From the NCBI RefSeq assembly GCF_900289175.1, contig NZ_LT985747.1:1377121-1441120 (forward strand): a DNA stretch of 64,000 nt, written 5' to 3'. The notes beneath the pieces are model-generated. The model saw only the letters and a program-made list of their open reading frames with translations, had not been told where the DNA came from and ran no database searches. Position numbers and translations under genes: made by a program. The stretch is from Paenibacillus faecalis. GTDB taxonomy: Bacteria > Bacillota > Bacilli > Paenibacillales > Paenibacillaceae. This document shows positions 24,887 to 33,431 of the stretch, piece after piece. How positions within the stretch are numbered: the stretch's first letter is position 1; every line of letters begins with the position of its first letter.

Positions 24887-25894
24887 TTATGAGGATTGTA
24901 CTTCTCTACGTTTCGGCTCCACTTTAAAGGTCTCCCCGTGTTTCAAGATGCGAATCTGTTCTTCGCTGATTCCAAGCCGTTTACGCTCAAGCTCCAGCCG
25001 TTCCAAAGCTTCCTGTGCGGTATCATCTGCCAGCCGAAATGTGCCGTAATGCATCGGAATCATCGTTTCGGCTTTTACATCCAAAAACGCCTGCAAAGCT
25101 TCTTCCGGGGTCACATGCTGCGAGGTCATAAACCATTCAGGTTCATAGGCTCCAATAGGCATAAGCGCAATATGAATATTGTATCGGTTGCCGATTTCCT
25201 TAAAACCATGGAAATAACCGCTGTCTCCGGCAAAATATAAATTCGGTGGAAGAACCCGTGTTGTATCCTCGGAGTCTGCCTCCGGATCGCGGGATTCCTT
25301 CTGCTGAAGCTCCGGCTCCAGCACAAAACCTCCCCAATGCGAAGTGTTGGTATCAAACGGCGTACGCCGTGTCCAATGCTGTGTAGGCACAAAAGAAATT
25401 TCGACACCGCCAATTGTTGTCGACTCCCACCACTGCAGCTCAATGACGCGCCGGAAGCCTTTGCTGAGCATTTTACGCCGTAGTCCGACAGGAACGATAA
25501 TGGTCGTCTCTGCCCGATACAACCTGCGGATAGAAGAAATATGCATATGATCGTAGTGAGAATGCGATATAAGAATGAGGTCAAGCGGCGGGACTTGATC
25601 AATCGGAATTCCCGGCTCTCCCAAACGTTTCGAGAATGCCATCCTCCGTGCCCATACCGGGTCGGTTACGATATTCAAGCCCTCATATTGAATGAAAAAA
25701 GTTGAATGCCCCACCCAGGTGACGGAGGTTTCATGCCGGTTTCCGTGTAAATAATCGAGATCCGGCGCCAGATTTGGAATGACGTATGAATAGTCTTTTT
25801 TCTTCCTGCGCCGTTCGTCACGCCACTGCCTGAACTGCTTCAAGGTTTTATCTGTACTGACGTTATCGATATTGTTATAGCGGATTTTTGGCAT
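24887..25894 (-). CDS. MBL-fold metallohydrolase (NAPE-PLD/UlaG-like)
   Basis: A 335-residue metallo-beta-lactamase fold protein. The metal motif HSHYDHMH lies in LILISHSHYDHMHISS, followed by FVPTQHWTRRTPFDT, YFAGDSGYFHGF (metal Asp) and PMHYGTFRL (metal His). The set VTDPVWARR, AGDSG and MHYG matches the Lactamase_B_2 group that includes NAPE-PLD, RomA and UlaG-type enzymes. Substrate in bacteria is usually unknown. Start at 25894 is chosen since GGAAGGAGGGACAG precedes it. Single gene with terminator. Confidence 0.88.
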   Translation of the reverse strand: MPKIRYNNIDNVSTDKTLKQFRQWRDERRRKKKDYSYVIPNLAPDLDYLHGNRHETSVTWVGHSTFFIQYEGLNIVTDPVWARRMAFSKRLGEPGIPIDQVPPLDLILISHSHYDHMHISSIRRLYRAETTIIVPVGLRRKMLSKGFRRVIELQWWESTTIGGVEISFVPTQHWTRRTPFDTNTSHWGGFVLEPELQQKESRDPEADSEDTTRVLPPNLYFAGDSGYFHGFKEIGNRYNIHIALMPIGAYEPEWFMTSQHVTPEEALQAFLDVKAETMIPMHYGTFRLADDTAQEALERLELERKRLGISEEQIRILKHGETFKVEPKRREVQSS

Positions 25895-26005
25895 TCTGTC
25901 CCTCCTTCCATTACTGTATATTTTAAACCAATTTTTCTTATAATGCTCAACCGGACTCACATTTTACTATATATATTTCATACACTTAAACCGTGTGCTT
26001 CCTGC

Positions 26006-26104
26006 TTAAGACGGGTCTTTGTATTTCATTGCATACACTACCATAAAAGCTATAGAGACTCCAACCGTCAGAAAAGGCGCGATGAAAATAGTGAAGTCGG
26101 CCAT
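26006..26104 (-). CDS. cydS: cytochrome bd oxidase small subunit CydS
   Basis: A 32-residue single-helix peptide, MADFTIFIAPFLTVGVSIAF and a short MKYKDPS tail, directly behind cydB (five bases between stop and start). Its length, position and N-terminal xxFxIFIAPF pattern match CydS, the small subunit of the cytochrome bd oxidases of Geobacillus and Bacillus, which sits beside CydA and shields a heme. AGAAGGGG within the end of cydB serves as the ribosome binding site. Such genes are easily missed because of their size. Confidence 0.75.
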   Translation of the reverse strand: MADFTIFIAPFLTVGVSIAFMVVYAMKYKDPS

Positions 26105-26109
26105 TGATT

Positions 26110-27141
26110 TCACCCCTTCTTTCCGGATTTTCCCAGGATGTAGTTGGCATCAAACAAGAACAGTCGCATCAGCAGAACCAGTGACGGAATGAGCACACAC
26201 AGACCGAGAACAAATGCCGTGATCATCGTAATCGCCATCGCATCATTCGTTACACTTTCATAGATGTTGATGTATTTATACAGTACATATGGCAAATGTG
26301 AGCGGCCGTACCCATACCAGGCAAAAGCAAACTGGAGCATAACCATGATGAAGGATAAACCGAGCCACCTCCGCTTCCACACTCCGTAAACAGCGAACAG
26401 AAAGCACAGAAACGATGCGATAAACATCCACGAATCATCAAGCATGGCCGAAAAATGCTCCGGATTTTGCCGATTTAACGTTAGAAATGCAAAAAATGAA
26501 AACAGGATTGTCGGTCCGCTCCAGATAAGTGCATATCCCCTGACGACACCGAACGCTATCTCATCTCCGGCCCGGTTCGCATAATAAGCCAAAAACATTG
26601 CAGATATATATAGAACACTGACGAGAGCCAGCATGATGACAGACCATGTATACGGGTTCGTGAAAAAATTAACCCAATCCAAGCGCACCTTCCCGTCAGC
26701 CACATAAATGATACCGCCCTCGGAAATGGCTAAGATAGTAGATAAGGCTGCTGGAATCAACAGCCCGGTTGCCCCATACAGGGCCATGTAAATTTTGTTA
26801 TTCTCCTTGCTGCTGCCGTATGTATTATAAGCGTAATAAGCGCCTCGGATCGCAAGCAGCACCGTAGCCAGACTGCCGGGTACGAGCAGCGCTGTACCGT
26901 AATAGAACGCCGCATCCGGAAAGAAAGCGACAAGTCCGACAACGAAAAAGATCAGAAAAACGTTCGTCACTTCCCACACAGGAGACAGATATCTCTGAAT
27001 AATGTTATGTATTTTATTTTCATGTCCTGTCATCACACTGTAAAAGCTGAAAAAACCGGCCCCAAAATCGATGGACGCCACAATTAAATATCCGAACAAA
27101 AATGTCCATAAAATGGTGATCGCGACCAATCCGTAGCTCAT
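26110..27141 (-). CDS. cydB: cytochrome d ubiquinol oxidase subunit II
   Basis: A 343-residue membrane protein with about nine helices. Its N-terminus YGLVAITILWTFLFGYLIVASIDFGAGFF has the FG(Y/V)xxxxxxDFG pattern of CydB subunits. CydB is the scaffold partner of CydA; the complex oxidises quinol and reduces oxygen with high affinity. It overlaps cydA by four bases and precedes cydS. The neighbouring cydCD exporter genes seen in B. subtilis are not in this window. Confidence 0.93.
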   Translation of the reverse strand: MSYGLVAITILWTFLFGYLIVASIDFGAGFFSFYSVMTGHENKIHNIIQRYLSPVWEVTNVFLIFFVVGLVAFFPDAAFYYGTALLVPGSLATVLLAIRGAYYAYNTYGSSKENNKIYMALYGATGLLIPAALSTILAISEGGIIYVADGKVRLDWVNFFTNPYTWSVIMLALVSVLYISAMFLAYYANRAGDEIAFGVVRGYALIWSGPTILFSFFAFLTLNRQNPEHFSAMLDDSWMFIASFLCFLFAVYGVWKRRWLGLSFIMVMLQFAFAWYGYGRSHLPYVLYKYINIYESVTNDAMAITMITAFVLGLCVLIPSLVLLMRLFLFDANYILGKSGKKG

Positions 27142-28490
27142 CTTCCGCCATCTCCCTTGCTGTTTATATCAAGCATCGCAAGCTCTTCTTCCGCATTTTT
27201 GTTACGATACAGCTTGGCAAGCACGCGAATAGCCGATATCGCAAGCACCAAATACAGCAATATGAAAAGCAGCAGCATCCACCCGACATTCGCTGATGTT
27301 GTCGCTGCCTCCCCCACCTTCATATATCCCCGTAAAATCCACGGTTGCCGTCCGACTTCAGCTAAAAACCAGCCTAGCCAAATCGCGACCAAGGCCATTG
27401 GAGCAAGTGCCATAATACATATAAGCAGCCACTTCGGATACGCTTTTTTGCCTGGAAGCCATTTACGGAATATATATAGAAGTGGAACAATGACAAGAAG
27501 AACCCCATTCAACACTTTTAAATCAAAGAAATAGTGAATCAGCAGCGGAGGCTGCTCATCTTCCGGGAATTCATTTAATCCGATCACCTCGGTATCCGGT
27601 CGATTCCCGGCCAGTATGCTTAATGCATAGGGAATTTTTAACGCATATTTGATATCACGATTTTCATCCAAAACACCGCCATAAATAAGCGGAGCCCCTC
27701 TCATGGTCTCAAAATGCCATTCCATAGCCGCCAGCTTCTCAGGCTGATATTTAGCCAAAAATTTACCGGAGAAGTCACCGATGATGACGGTGGCTACTGC
27801 AAATACCAAGGTGGAAATGACCGTCAGCTTCAGTGCCTTTTTAAAGTACTCATGCTTCTTTCCCCGCAGCATGCTGTAGGCAGCTATACTTGCCAGGGCG
27901 GCGGCACTCGTTGTATAGGCAGAGGCGAGGACATGACTAACTTTGGTTGGTGTAGCCGGATTGAACATAGCCACTAACGGGTTTACATTCGTAAATACCC
28001 CGTTCACCAGTTCAAAGCCCTGCGGCTGGTTCATAAAAGCATTCATGCTAGTAATGAAAAAAGCAGAGGCGGAAGCACCGATCGCCACCGGGATGAGCAG
28101 CAGCAGATGGGTATACTTCCCCTTGAACCGATCCCAAGTATACAAATAGATTCCCAGAAAAATAGCTTCTATAAAAAAAGCGAACGTCTCCAGAAACAGC
28201 GGCAGCGCAATCGCTTTGCCCGCTACACGCATAAACGTTGGCCACAGCAAGCTCAGCTGAAGTCCGATTGCGGTTCCCGTCACGACTCCGACCGCTACAG
28301 TAATGACATATCCCCTTGCCCACCTGCGAGCAAGCAGTGTATAGTGTCCGTCATTTCTATGTATCCCCCTCCATTCCGCCAAAGCAAGCATCACCGGTAC
28401 ACCTACCCCAATCGTTGCGAGAATGATATGGACGAACAGTGTTAATGCGGTTAACACCCGGCTCATTATTACAGGGTCCAGGGAAGACAT
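27138..28490 (-). CDS. cydA: cytochrome d ubiquinol oxidase subunit I
   Basis: A 450-residue membrane protein with about nine helices. The first helix holds the conserved His (LTALTLFVHIILATIGVG), likely the heme b595 ligand, and GRQPWILRGYMKVGEAAT is the classic CydA signature near the C-terminus. The short Q loop agrees with the Firmicute form. The start is set at 28490, where AAGGAG lies eight bases upstream; GTG at 28499 overlaps that site. First enzyme gene of a cydA-cydB-cydS unit. Upstream, in the same direction, is a 33-residue membrane peptide gene. Confidence 0.93.
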   Translation of the reverse strand: MSSLDPVIMSRVLTALTLFVHIILATIGVGVPVMLALAEWRGIHRNDGHYTLLARRWARGYVITVAVGVVTGTAIGLQLSLLWPTFMRVAGKAIALPLFLETFAFFIEAIFLGIYLYTWDRFKGKYTHLLLLIPVAIGASASAFFITSMNAFMNQPQGFELVNGVFTNVNPLVAMFNPATPTKVSHVLASAYTTSAAALASIAAYSMLRGKKHEYFKKALKLTVISTLVFAVATVIIGDFSGKFLAKYQPEKLAAMEWHFETMRGAPLIYGGVLDENRDIKYALKIPYALSILAGNRPDTEVIGLNEFPEDEQPPLLIHYFFDLKVLNGVLLVIVPLLYIFRKWLPGKKAYPKWLLICIMALAPMALVAIWLGWFLAEVGRQPWILRGYMKVGEAATTSANVGWMLLLFILLYLVLAISAIRVLAKLYRNKNAEEELAMLDINSKGDGGR

Positions 28491-28520
28491 CACGTTCACT
28501 CCTTGTTGTAATTATCCGAA

Positions 28521-28622
28521 TTAATGCATGTAACGTATAAAAGCCTTTACGGTGCCGTACAACATGATCGCCGCGGCTATAAAGCATATAACAGCCAGTT
28601 TTTTATCCTGTTTTAGATTCAT
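28521..28622 (-). CDS. short membrane peptide upstream of cydA
   Basis: A 33-residue frame, MNLKQDKKLAVICFIAAAIM then LYGTVKAFIRYMH, with one hydrophobic helix and basic ends. AGAAGGGAG is nine bases before the ATG. It ends 30 bases before cydA, so it is probably the first gene of the cyd unit. The in-frame ATG at 28658 (45 residues) has a poorer ribosome binding site. It is not obviously CydX or CydS; role unknown, possibly assembly of the oxidase. Confidence 0.6.
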   Translation of the reverse strand: MNLKQDKKLAVICFIAAAIMLYGTVKAFIRYMH

Positions 28623-28785
28623 GCTGTAAAAGCTCCCTTCTAGGTCTGCTTCCTTCATTCAAGAAACCCCCATATATAGTTTGACAATCCTTCCTCTTTT
28701 TATCCAAAATGGGGAAAATAACGAGCTTGATGAAGATTCATATGAAGAAAAGAGCCGCTATGTTTTTTCCTGTCGATAAAAGAGG

Positions 28786-28791
28786 TACAAT
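28786..28791 (+). promoter_or_regulatory. TACAAT -10 box candidate of the CvfC-like gene
   Basis: TACAAT 31 bases before the start codon at 28823; -35 hexamer is not convincing. Confidence 0.25.
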
Positions 28792-28822
28792 AGGATAGAT
28801 TGAAAAGGAGGTTGAGAATGAA

Positions 28823-29953
28823 ATGAAGATTACGTTTATCGAACCTACCCCGAGTCCAAACTCCATGAAGCTTCATTTGGATGAATCCCTGGAACCCGGG
28901 ATTCGCAAAACATATACGTTGGATAACGAACGTTCCGCACCAGCATGGATCCGTGAACTGCTCCATATCCCCGGTGTTAAAAGTATTTTTCACACGCTGG
29001 ATTTTATCGCACTCGATCGTAAAGGTAATGCCGATTGGCCATCCATCCTGGCGGCAGTACAGGAAAAGTTTGGCCAAGAAGGCCTGAAATCAGGCCTGGA
29101 TAACGAAAATGACGGCGCGGCGTTTGGGGAAGCACAAGTATTTATCCAACTGTTCCGCGGAATCCCGATGCAAATCCGTGTAAAAGGAGAAGGGCGTGAA
29201 GAACGAATCGGACTTTCCTCCCGTTTCACAAACGCCGTTGGGAAAGTAGCCTCTTCCGCCTTGATCAAGGAACGAAAACTGAAGGATTACGGTGTACGCT
29301 ACGGCGAGCTTGAAGATATTGCGCGTGAAGTGGAGCAGGAAATCGAAGCGGCCTACCCTCCAGAACGGCTGGAAAAAGTGGTTGAGCAAGCGATTGCCCA
29401 TAGCTCAGGCGAGGAAGAGTTTATTGAGCAGCGCCGAAAGCTGAGCGATGAGGAAATCGAGGCAGCCATGAAGGACCCTGACTGGCGTGTTCGTTATGCC
29501 GCCCTTGATGTGCTGGAGCCAACAGAAGCCCATATCCCTCTGCTAAGCGCTGCACTGAAAGATGATAAAATGCAAATTCGCCGTTTGGCAGTTGTCTACC
29601 TCGGCGATTTGGGCACAGCCGATGCATTGGAGCTTTTATACGAGGCGATGACAGATGAAAAGCCAGCTGTACGGCGAACTGCCGGTGATACGCTGTCCGA
29701 TATCGGCGACCCAGCAGCCACACCTGTCATGATGAAAGCGCTGAAAGACAGCAATAAGCTTGTACGCTGGCGTGCAGCCAGGTTCCTGTATGAAGTGGGA
29801 ACCGAAGAAGCTCTTCCAGCACTAGAGGAAGCTGCACAAGATCCGGAATTTGAAGTCAGTCTTCAAGTTCGCATGGCGCTGGAACGAATCCAATCTGGCG
29901 AAGAAGCCGCCGGTACCGTGTGGCAGCAAATGGCGAAGCGATTACGTGATTAG
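28823..29953 (+). CDS. CvfC-like conserved virulence factor, NifU_N plus HEAT repeats
   Basis: A 376-residue protein. The N-terminal part (residues 1-85, ITFIEPTPSPNSMKLHLDES) is an Nfu/NifU-N scaffold-like fold. A conserved middle part (about 90-200, IQLFRGIPMQIRVKGEGREER) matches the Virulence_fact domain, and from 215 on there are four to five HEAT repeats of the type DPDWRVRYAALDVLEPTEAH. Staphylococcus aureus CvfC has this layout and affects virulence gene expression; the mechanism is unclear. A two-codon ATG AAA TGA overlaps the start (see findings). AAAAGGAGG lies 11 bases upstream of the ATG. Confidence 0.8.
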   Translation: MKITFIEPTPSPNSMKLHLDESLEPGIRKTYTLDNERSAPAWIRELLHIPGVKSIFHTLDFIALDRKGNADWPSILAAVQEKFGQEGLKSGLDNENDGAAFGEAQVFIQLFRGIPMQIRVKGEGREERIGLSSRFTNAVGKVASSALIKERKLKDYGVRYGELEDIAREVEQEIEAAYPPERLEKVVEQAIAHSSGEEEFIEQRRKLSDEEIEAAMKDPDWRVRYAALDVLEPTEAHIPLLSAALKDDKMQIRRLAVVYLGDLGTADALELLYEAMTDEKPAVRRTAGDTLSDIGDPAATPVMMKALKDSNKLVRWRAARFLYEVGTEEALPALEEAAQDPEFEVSLQVRMALERIQSGEEAAGTVWQQMAKRLRD

Positions 29954-29997
29954 GTACTAAGCGTACATGGGATTATCGTAAATGGTATAAATATCCA

Positions 29998-30027
29998 TTG
30001 CTTGAAACTTAAATGATGCTATATACT
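29998..30027 (+). promoter_or_regulatory. candidate SigA promoter of the lysine riboswitch transcript
   Basis: TTGCTT, 18 bases, TATACT, ending about 20 bases before the riboswitch fold. Confidence 0.4.
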
Positions 30028-30047
30028 TATCTTTCGAGAACATAATA

Positions 30048-30253
30048 AAGATAGCCTCATCATTTCGATGAGGTAGAGGTTGCGAATGTGATCAGTAAAC
30101 GTGTTGAGGTGAGGAGTCACCTGTGACGCACGCTTGAAAGGCACCTTCGCCGAAGTGGACGGCTGGACTCTTACAACGTCTGCTGGGTTCGATCCCGAAA
30201 GGGACGAAACTGTCACGGGAGCCAATCCTTAGCTTCCCGTGTTGTGCTATCTT
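30048..30253 (+). ncRNA. lysine riboswitch (L box) aptamer
   Basis: The conserved L-box elements occur in order: GAGGTAGAGGTTGCGA, AGTAA after a short stem, GGTGAGGAGTCACC, GAAAGG, CCTTCGCCGAAGT, GCTGGGTTCGATCCC, ACTGTCACGGGA and a closing GCTATCTT at 30246-30253. The 3' strand CTATCTT can pair with GAGGTAG (canonical P1) or with the upstream AAGATAGC at 30048-30055. It precedes the terminator at 30282 and a LysP-type permease, so lysine is expected to cause premature termination. Confidence 0.88.
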
Positions 30254-30281
30254 CATGGAGTATGATGCGGTTATATATCCA

Positions 30282-30309
30282 GGGCTGCAGTGTACACTGC
30301 AGCCCTTTT
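30282..30309 (+). terminator. lysine riboswitch expression-platform terminator
   Basis: A perfect 12-bp palindromic stem, GGGCTGCAGTGT and ACACTGCAGCCC, followed by TTTT, 28 bases after the aptamer and 57 bases before the permease start. Confidence 0.85.
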
Positions 30310-30365
30310 GCATTATGTCCATGAACGTGTTGATCATTTATTTTATAAAAAAGGAGTGTTTCATC

Positions 30366-31814
30366 ATGGGACGTGAGAAAGCACCGGCGAACTCACTTAA
30401 ACAAAGTTTTAAAACGCGTCACATGACCATGATCGCTTTGGGCGGTTCGATCGGAACCGGCCTGTTCCTCGCCAGCGGCGGTGCCATCGCTTCCGCTGGA
30501 CCAGGTGGGGCGTTAATCGCCTACGCTGCCGTTGGGCTTATGGTATATTTTCTCATGACCAGCCTGGGAGAACTGGCCACCTACCTTCCCGATTCGGGGT
30601 CCTTTAGTACGTATGCAACACGTTTTGTCAGTCCGGCGTTCGGCTTTGCGGTCGGCTGGAACTTCTGGTATAACTGGGCCGTCACGATCGCAGCGGAGCT
30701 TGCTGCCGCTACGGTCATTATCAAGTTCTGGTTCCCTGATAGTCCGTCTTTCCTGTGGAGCTTGTTGTTCCTCGGCATTATGTTCGGTTTAAACGCATTG
30801 TCAGCCAAAGGCTACGGCGAATCCGAATACTGGTTTGCCATTATCAAGGTCGTCACCGTAATCGTCTTTCTGATTGTCGGTGTTATGATGATATTCGGAA
30901 TTCTCGGTGGTGAAGCTGTCGGATTTACGAACTTTAATCTTGACGGAAGCCCGGTGCATGGCGGCTTTTTCGCCATTCTCGGTGTCTTTATGGCTGCAGG
31001 TTTCTCCTTCCAGGGAACCGAGCTCATCGGTGTTGCCGCCGGGGAAAGCGAGAACCCGAGAAAGAACGTACCTCGCGCGATACGTCAAGTGTTCTGGCGC
31101 ATTCTGATCTTTTATATATTTGCAATATTCGTCATTGGCTTGCTTATTCCGTACACACATCCAAGCCTGGTTCAATCGGGTGTCGAAGATATCAGTGTCA
31201 GCCCATTTACGCTCGTATTTGAAAAAGCCGGTCTAGCCTTTGCCGCTTCTGTCATGAACGCCGTCATCCTGAGTTCAGTGCTGTCCGCCGGAAACTCCGG
31301 CATGTACGCCTCAACACGCGTGCTCTACTCAATGGCCAAGCAAGGGATGGCGCCAAAATGGCTAAGCCGCCTAAACAGCCGCGGTGTTCCAATTGGAGCC
31401 CTTGTTGTAACGGCATCTGTCGGCATGCTCGCCTTCCTGGCTTCATTTTTCGGGGATGGTGTCGTGTACATTTGGCTGTTGAACGCTTCGGGCATGTGCG
31501 GCTTTATTAACTGGCTAGCTATTGCCGTCAGCCATTATCGCTTTCGGAAAGCTTATGTGGCCCAAGGCCATGATCCGAAGGATTTACCGTTTCGGGCTCG
31601 CTGGTTCCCGTTCGGACCGATCTTTGCGTTCCTGCTCTGTCTTGTTGCGATCATCGGTCAAGGCAATTTCAGCGGCGAAACGGACTGGACTACGCTCTTT
31701 GCAACCTATATCAGCATTCCGCTGTTCTTTGCGATCTGGTTCGGATATCGTCTGTTTAAGAAAAGCAAAATTGTACCGCTTACCGAGTGCGATCTGAGCA
31801 CGAATGACAACTAA
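30366..31814 (+). CDS. lysP: lysine permease, LysP-type amino acid permease
   Basis: A 482-residue APC-superfamily permease with 12 predicted helices. TRHMTMIALGGSIGTGLFLASG is the usual YAT/AAT-family N-terminal signature, and GFSFQGTELIGVAAGESENPRK and SVLSAGNSGMYASTRVLYSMA follow. The family moves basic or other amino acids with H+. Lysine is assigned from the lysine riboswitch and terminator upstream (inference plus family). Start at 30366 follows AAGGAGTG. It ends at a strong bidirectional terminator shared with the convergent transglutaminase gene. Confidence 0.88.
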   Translation: MGREKAPANSLKQSFKTRHMTMIALGGSIGTGLFLASGGAIASAGPGGALIAYAAVGLMVYFLMTSLGELATYLPDSGSFSTYATRFVSPAFGFAVGWNFWYNWAVTIAAELAAATVIIKFWFPDSPSFLWSLLFLGIMFGLNALSAKGYGESEYWFAIIKVVTVIVFLIVGVMMIFGILGGEAVGFTNFNLDGSPVHGGFFAILGVFMAAGFSFQGTELIGVAAGESENPRKNVPRAIRQVFWRILIFYIFAIFVIGLLIPYTHPSLVQSGVEDISVSPFTLVFEKAGLAFAASVMNAVILSSVLSAGNSGMYASTRVLYSMAKQGMAPKWLSRLNSRGVPIGALVVTASVGMLAFLASFFGDGVVYIWLLNASGMCGFINWLAIAVSHYRFRKAYVAQGHDPKDLPFRARWFPFGPIFAFLLCLVAIIGQGNFSGETDWTTLFATYISIPLFFAIWFGYRLFKKSKIVPLTECDLSTNDN

Positions 31815-31854
31815 TTGTGATCAAGAAACGATTTGCCTTCGATGTCTGATATAT

Positions 31855-31905
31855 TAAAAAAAGGAGGTCCCGACGGTCTGTTGACCTTGGGACTTCCTTT
31901 TTTAA
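31855..31905. terminator. bidirectional terminator between permease and transglutaminase genes
   Basis: AAAAAGGAGGTCCC pairs with GGGACTTCCTTTTT, with a T run on one strand and an A run on the other. Confidence 0.8.
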
Positions 31906-31921
31906 AAGGCATTTTATCGAT

Positions 31922-33064
31922 TTACCAAGATATATGAACCTTCAAATCATCTGTGTTCTCAAATGGACCGTGGTAATAACGGATCGCTCCAATGTTTTCG
32001 CTGAGCTGCAAATCCTGAAGTACTTTCAGTAAGTCACTTTCCTTGCCGTCAAAGCGGAATACAAGCTCTTTATTACCGGATTGGTTTGCAGCTCTTACCT
32101 TAGGACTTAAATCGCTATAAGAACGCACAACCTCTTTATGATCATACAGATGGTACTCCAGCTCCACCATCATCTTGCGGTAAACAACGGATTCAGACGA
32201 ATTTTGCGATGCCAGCTTTTGAAGTGTACTGTGGTAAGTAGTGTTCGCCGCCGGATAAGGCTTTGTCCAGGTATGGTCTTTTCTCATCTGCTCATCCGTT
32301 CGGAGGTAGTAATTATAAGATACCTTCCCTTTGCGGTCGGGCACCGGATCATTCCAAGTCGTATCCAGGTGGTACCATTCTCCATCCAAAAGAACCAAAT
32401 TCCACGCATGGAGTATCCCTTGCGGGTTACCTTCAGGATAAGCGGTTCCTTCTACGATTTTATTAGGAATACCTGCCTCTTTCAGCATCTTGTACGTTAA
32501 CAGCGAGTACCCCTGACAAACCGTGCTTCCTGTACTCAATCCGTCATACGCCGTATATTTTTGAAATGATGTATCATACTCCAGATTCAGGACGACCCAA
32601 TCGTTAATAGCTTTTACCTTCTCATGGTCGTTCATGCCGGGCTTTATGATCGTATCCAAAATACTCTTGACCCGTTTGTTGACATATTCAGTCTCGCTCG
32701 CAGTTTCCCGGTATGTAAGGCGTACCGTCACATCCGCTGCACTAGATGTCCCCCGGTAATCATAGCTATAACTGGCTATCGTGTAATGTATATAAGGATC
32801 GCTCACCATCGCCTGCTCCAGCGCCTCTTTCAGCTGGGTCTTGAGCGAATTGGTCTGCCCCTCATATACAAAGCGAACGGTTGTCTGTCTGTTGTTCATC
32901 GCTGTGATCAGCGTTTGCTGAATTTGATCAATAGACTTTACAACCTGCATATTGGATTCGGCATATACTTTATTGAATTCAACCGATTCAGGAATAGCGG
33001 CTACAGTTACGGCCAAACTCCCAACCAACAGCAATTTTATAAGTGCCGACCGGCTTCGTTTCAT
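31922..33064 (-). CDS. secreted transglutaminase-like domain protein
   Basis: A 380-residue protein with an N-terminal signal sequence (LIKLLLVGSLAVTVAAIPES). From about residue 135 a transglutaminase-like fold follows: STVCQGYSLLTYKMLKEAG holds the Cys, HAWNLVLLDGEWYHLDTTWND holds the His and Asp. The triad is complete. A C-terminal region of no known fold ends IGAIRYYHGPFEN. Relatives are cysteine peptidase or transglutaminase-like wall proteins. ATG at 33064 is preferred as AAAGGACGGG precedes it. Confidence 0.82.
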   Translation of the reverse strand: MKRSRSALIKLLLVGSLAVTVAAIPESVEFNKVYAESNMQVVKSIDQIQQTLITAMNNRQTTVRFVYEGQTNSLKTQLKEALEQAMVSDPYIHYTIASYSYDYRGTSSAADVTVRLTYRETASETEYVNKRVKSILDTIIKPGMNDHEKVKAINDWVVLNLEYDTSFQKYTAYDGLSTGSTVCQGYSLLTYKMLKEAGIPNKIVEGTAYPEGNPQGILHAWNLVLLDGEWYHLDTTWNDPVPDRKGKVSYNYYLRTDEQMRKDHTWTKPYPAANTTYHSTLQKLASQNSSESVVYRKMMVELEYHLYDHKEVVRSYSDLSPKVRAANQSGNKELVFRFDGKESDLLKVLQDLQLSENIGAIRYYHGPFENTDDLKVHISW

Positions 33065-33326
33065 GAATATACCCGTCCTTTCGTCTTCCATACTATTTTG
33101 TATTTCTGATTATAACATAATAATCCAGAGCTTGAAGCTTCTAATTTTGTCGACCAAGTTCGAATTTTGTCGAACAAGTACGAATTACGGCAGCTGCTTA
33201 AACTGTAATTCTACTAACAAAAAAGCGCGTGCGATCGATTCACCAAAAGTCATATATCTGCCAACTTGCATGTATGGATAAGACATATAATAGATTAGAA
33301 GGATGTAAATGTTACCTGCTAGATTC
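33065..33326. other. gene-free stretch with a 20-bp tandem repeat
   Basis: No credible coding frame. Two 20-base copies (AATTTTGTCGACCAAGTTCG, then AATTTTGTCGAACAAGTACG) and a partial third lie at 33142-33186. Remaining sequence shows nothing recognisable. Confidence 0.55.
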
Positions 33327-33366
33327 AAAAATACAGCGATGCAAAATAACACTTTGCACCGCTGTA
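33327..33366 (-). terminator. terminator of the xylA-xylB operon
   Basis: ACAGCGGTGCAAA pairs with TTTGCATCGCTGT on the minus strand and is followed by ATTTTTG, 65 bases after the xylB stop. Confidence 0.75.
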
Positions 33367-33431
33367 ACTTTATACGGATATGATTTTTTACCTTCTTGAG
33401 GCGGCTTGAACCGTGTTCCTTAAAGCCCCGG

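Noticed and set aside
33142..33186. LexA (SOS) box reading of CGAACAAGTACG
   Set aside because: The right half does not match GTTCG; the sequence is explained by the 20-bp tandem repeat.
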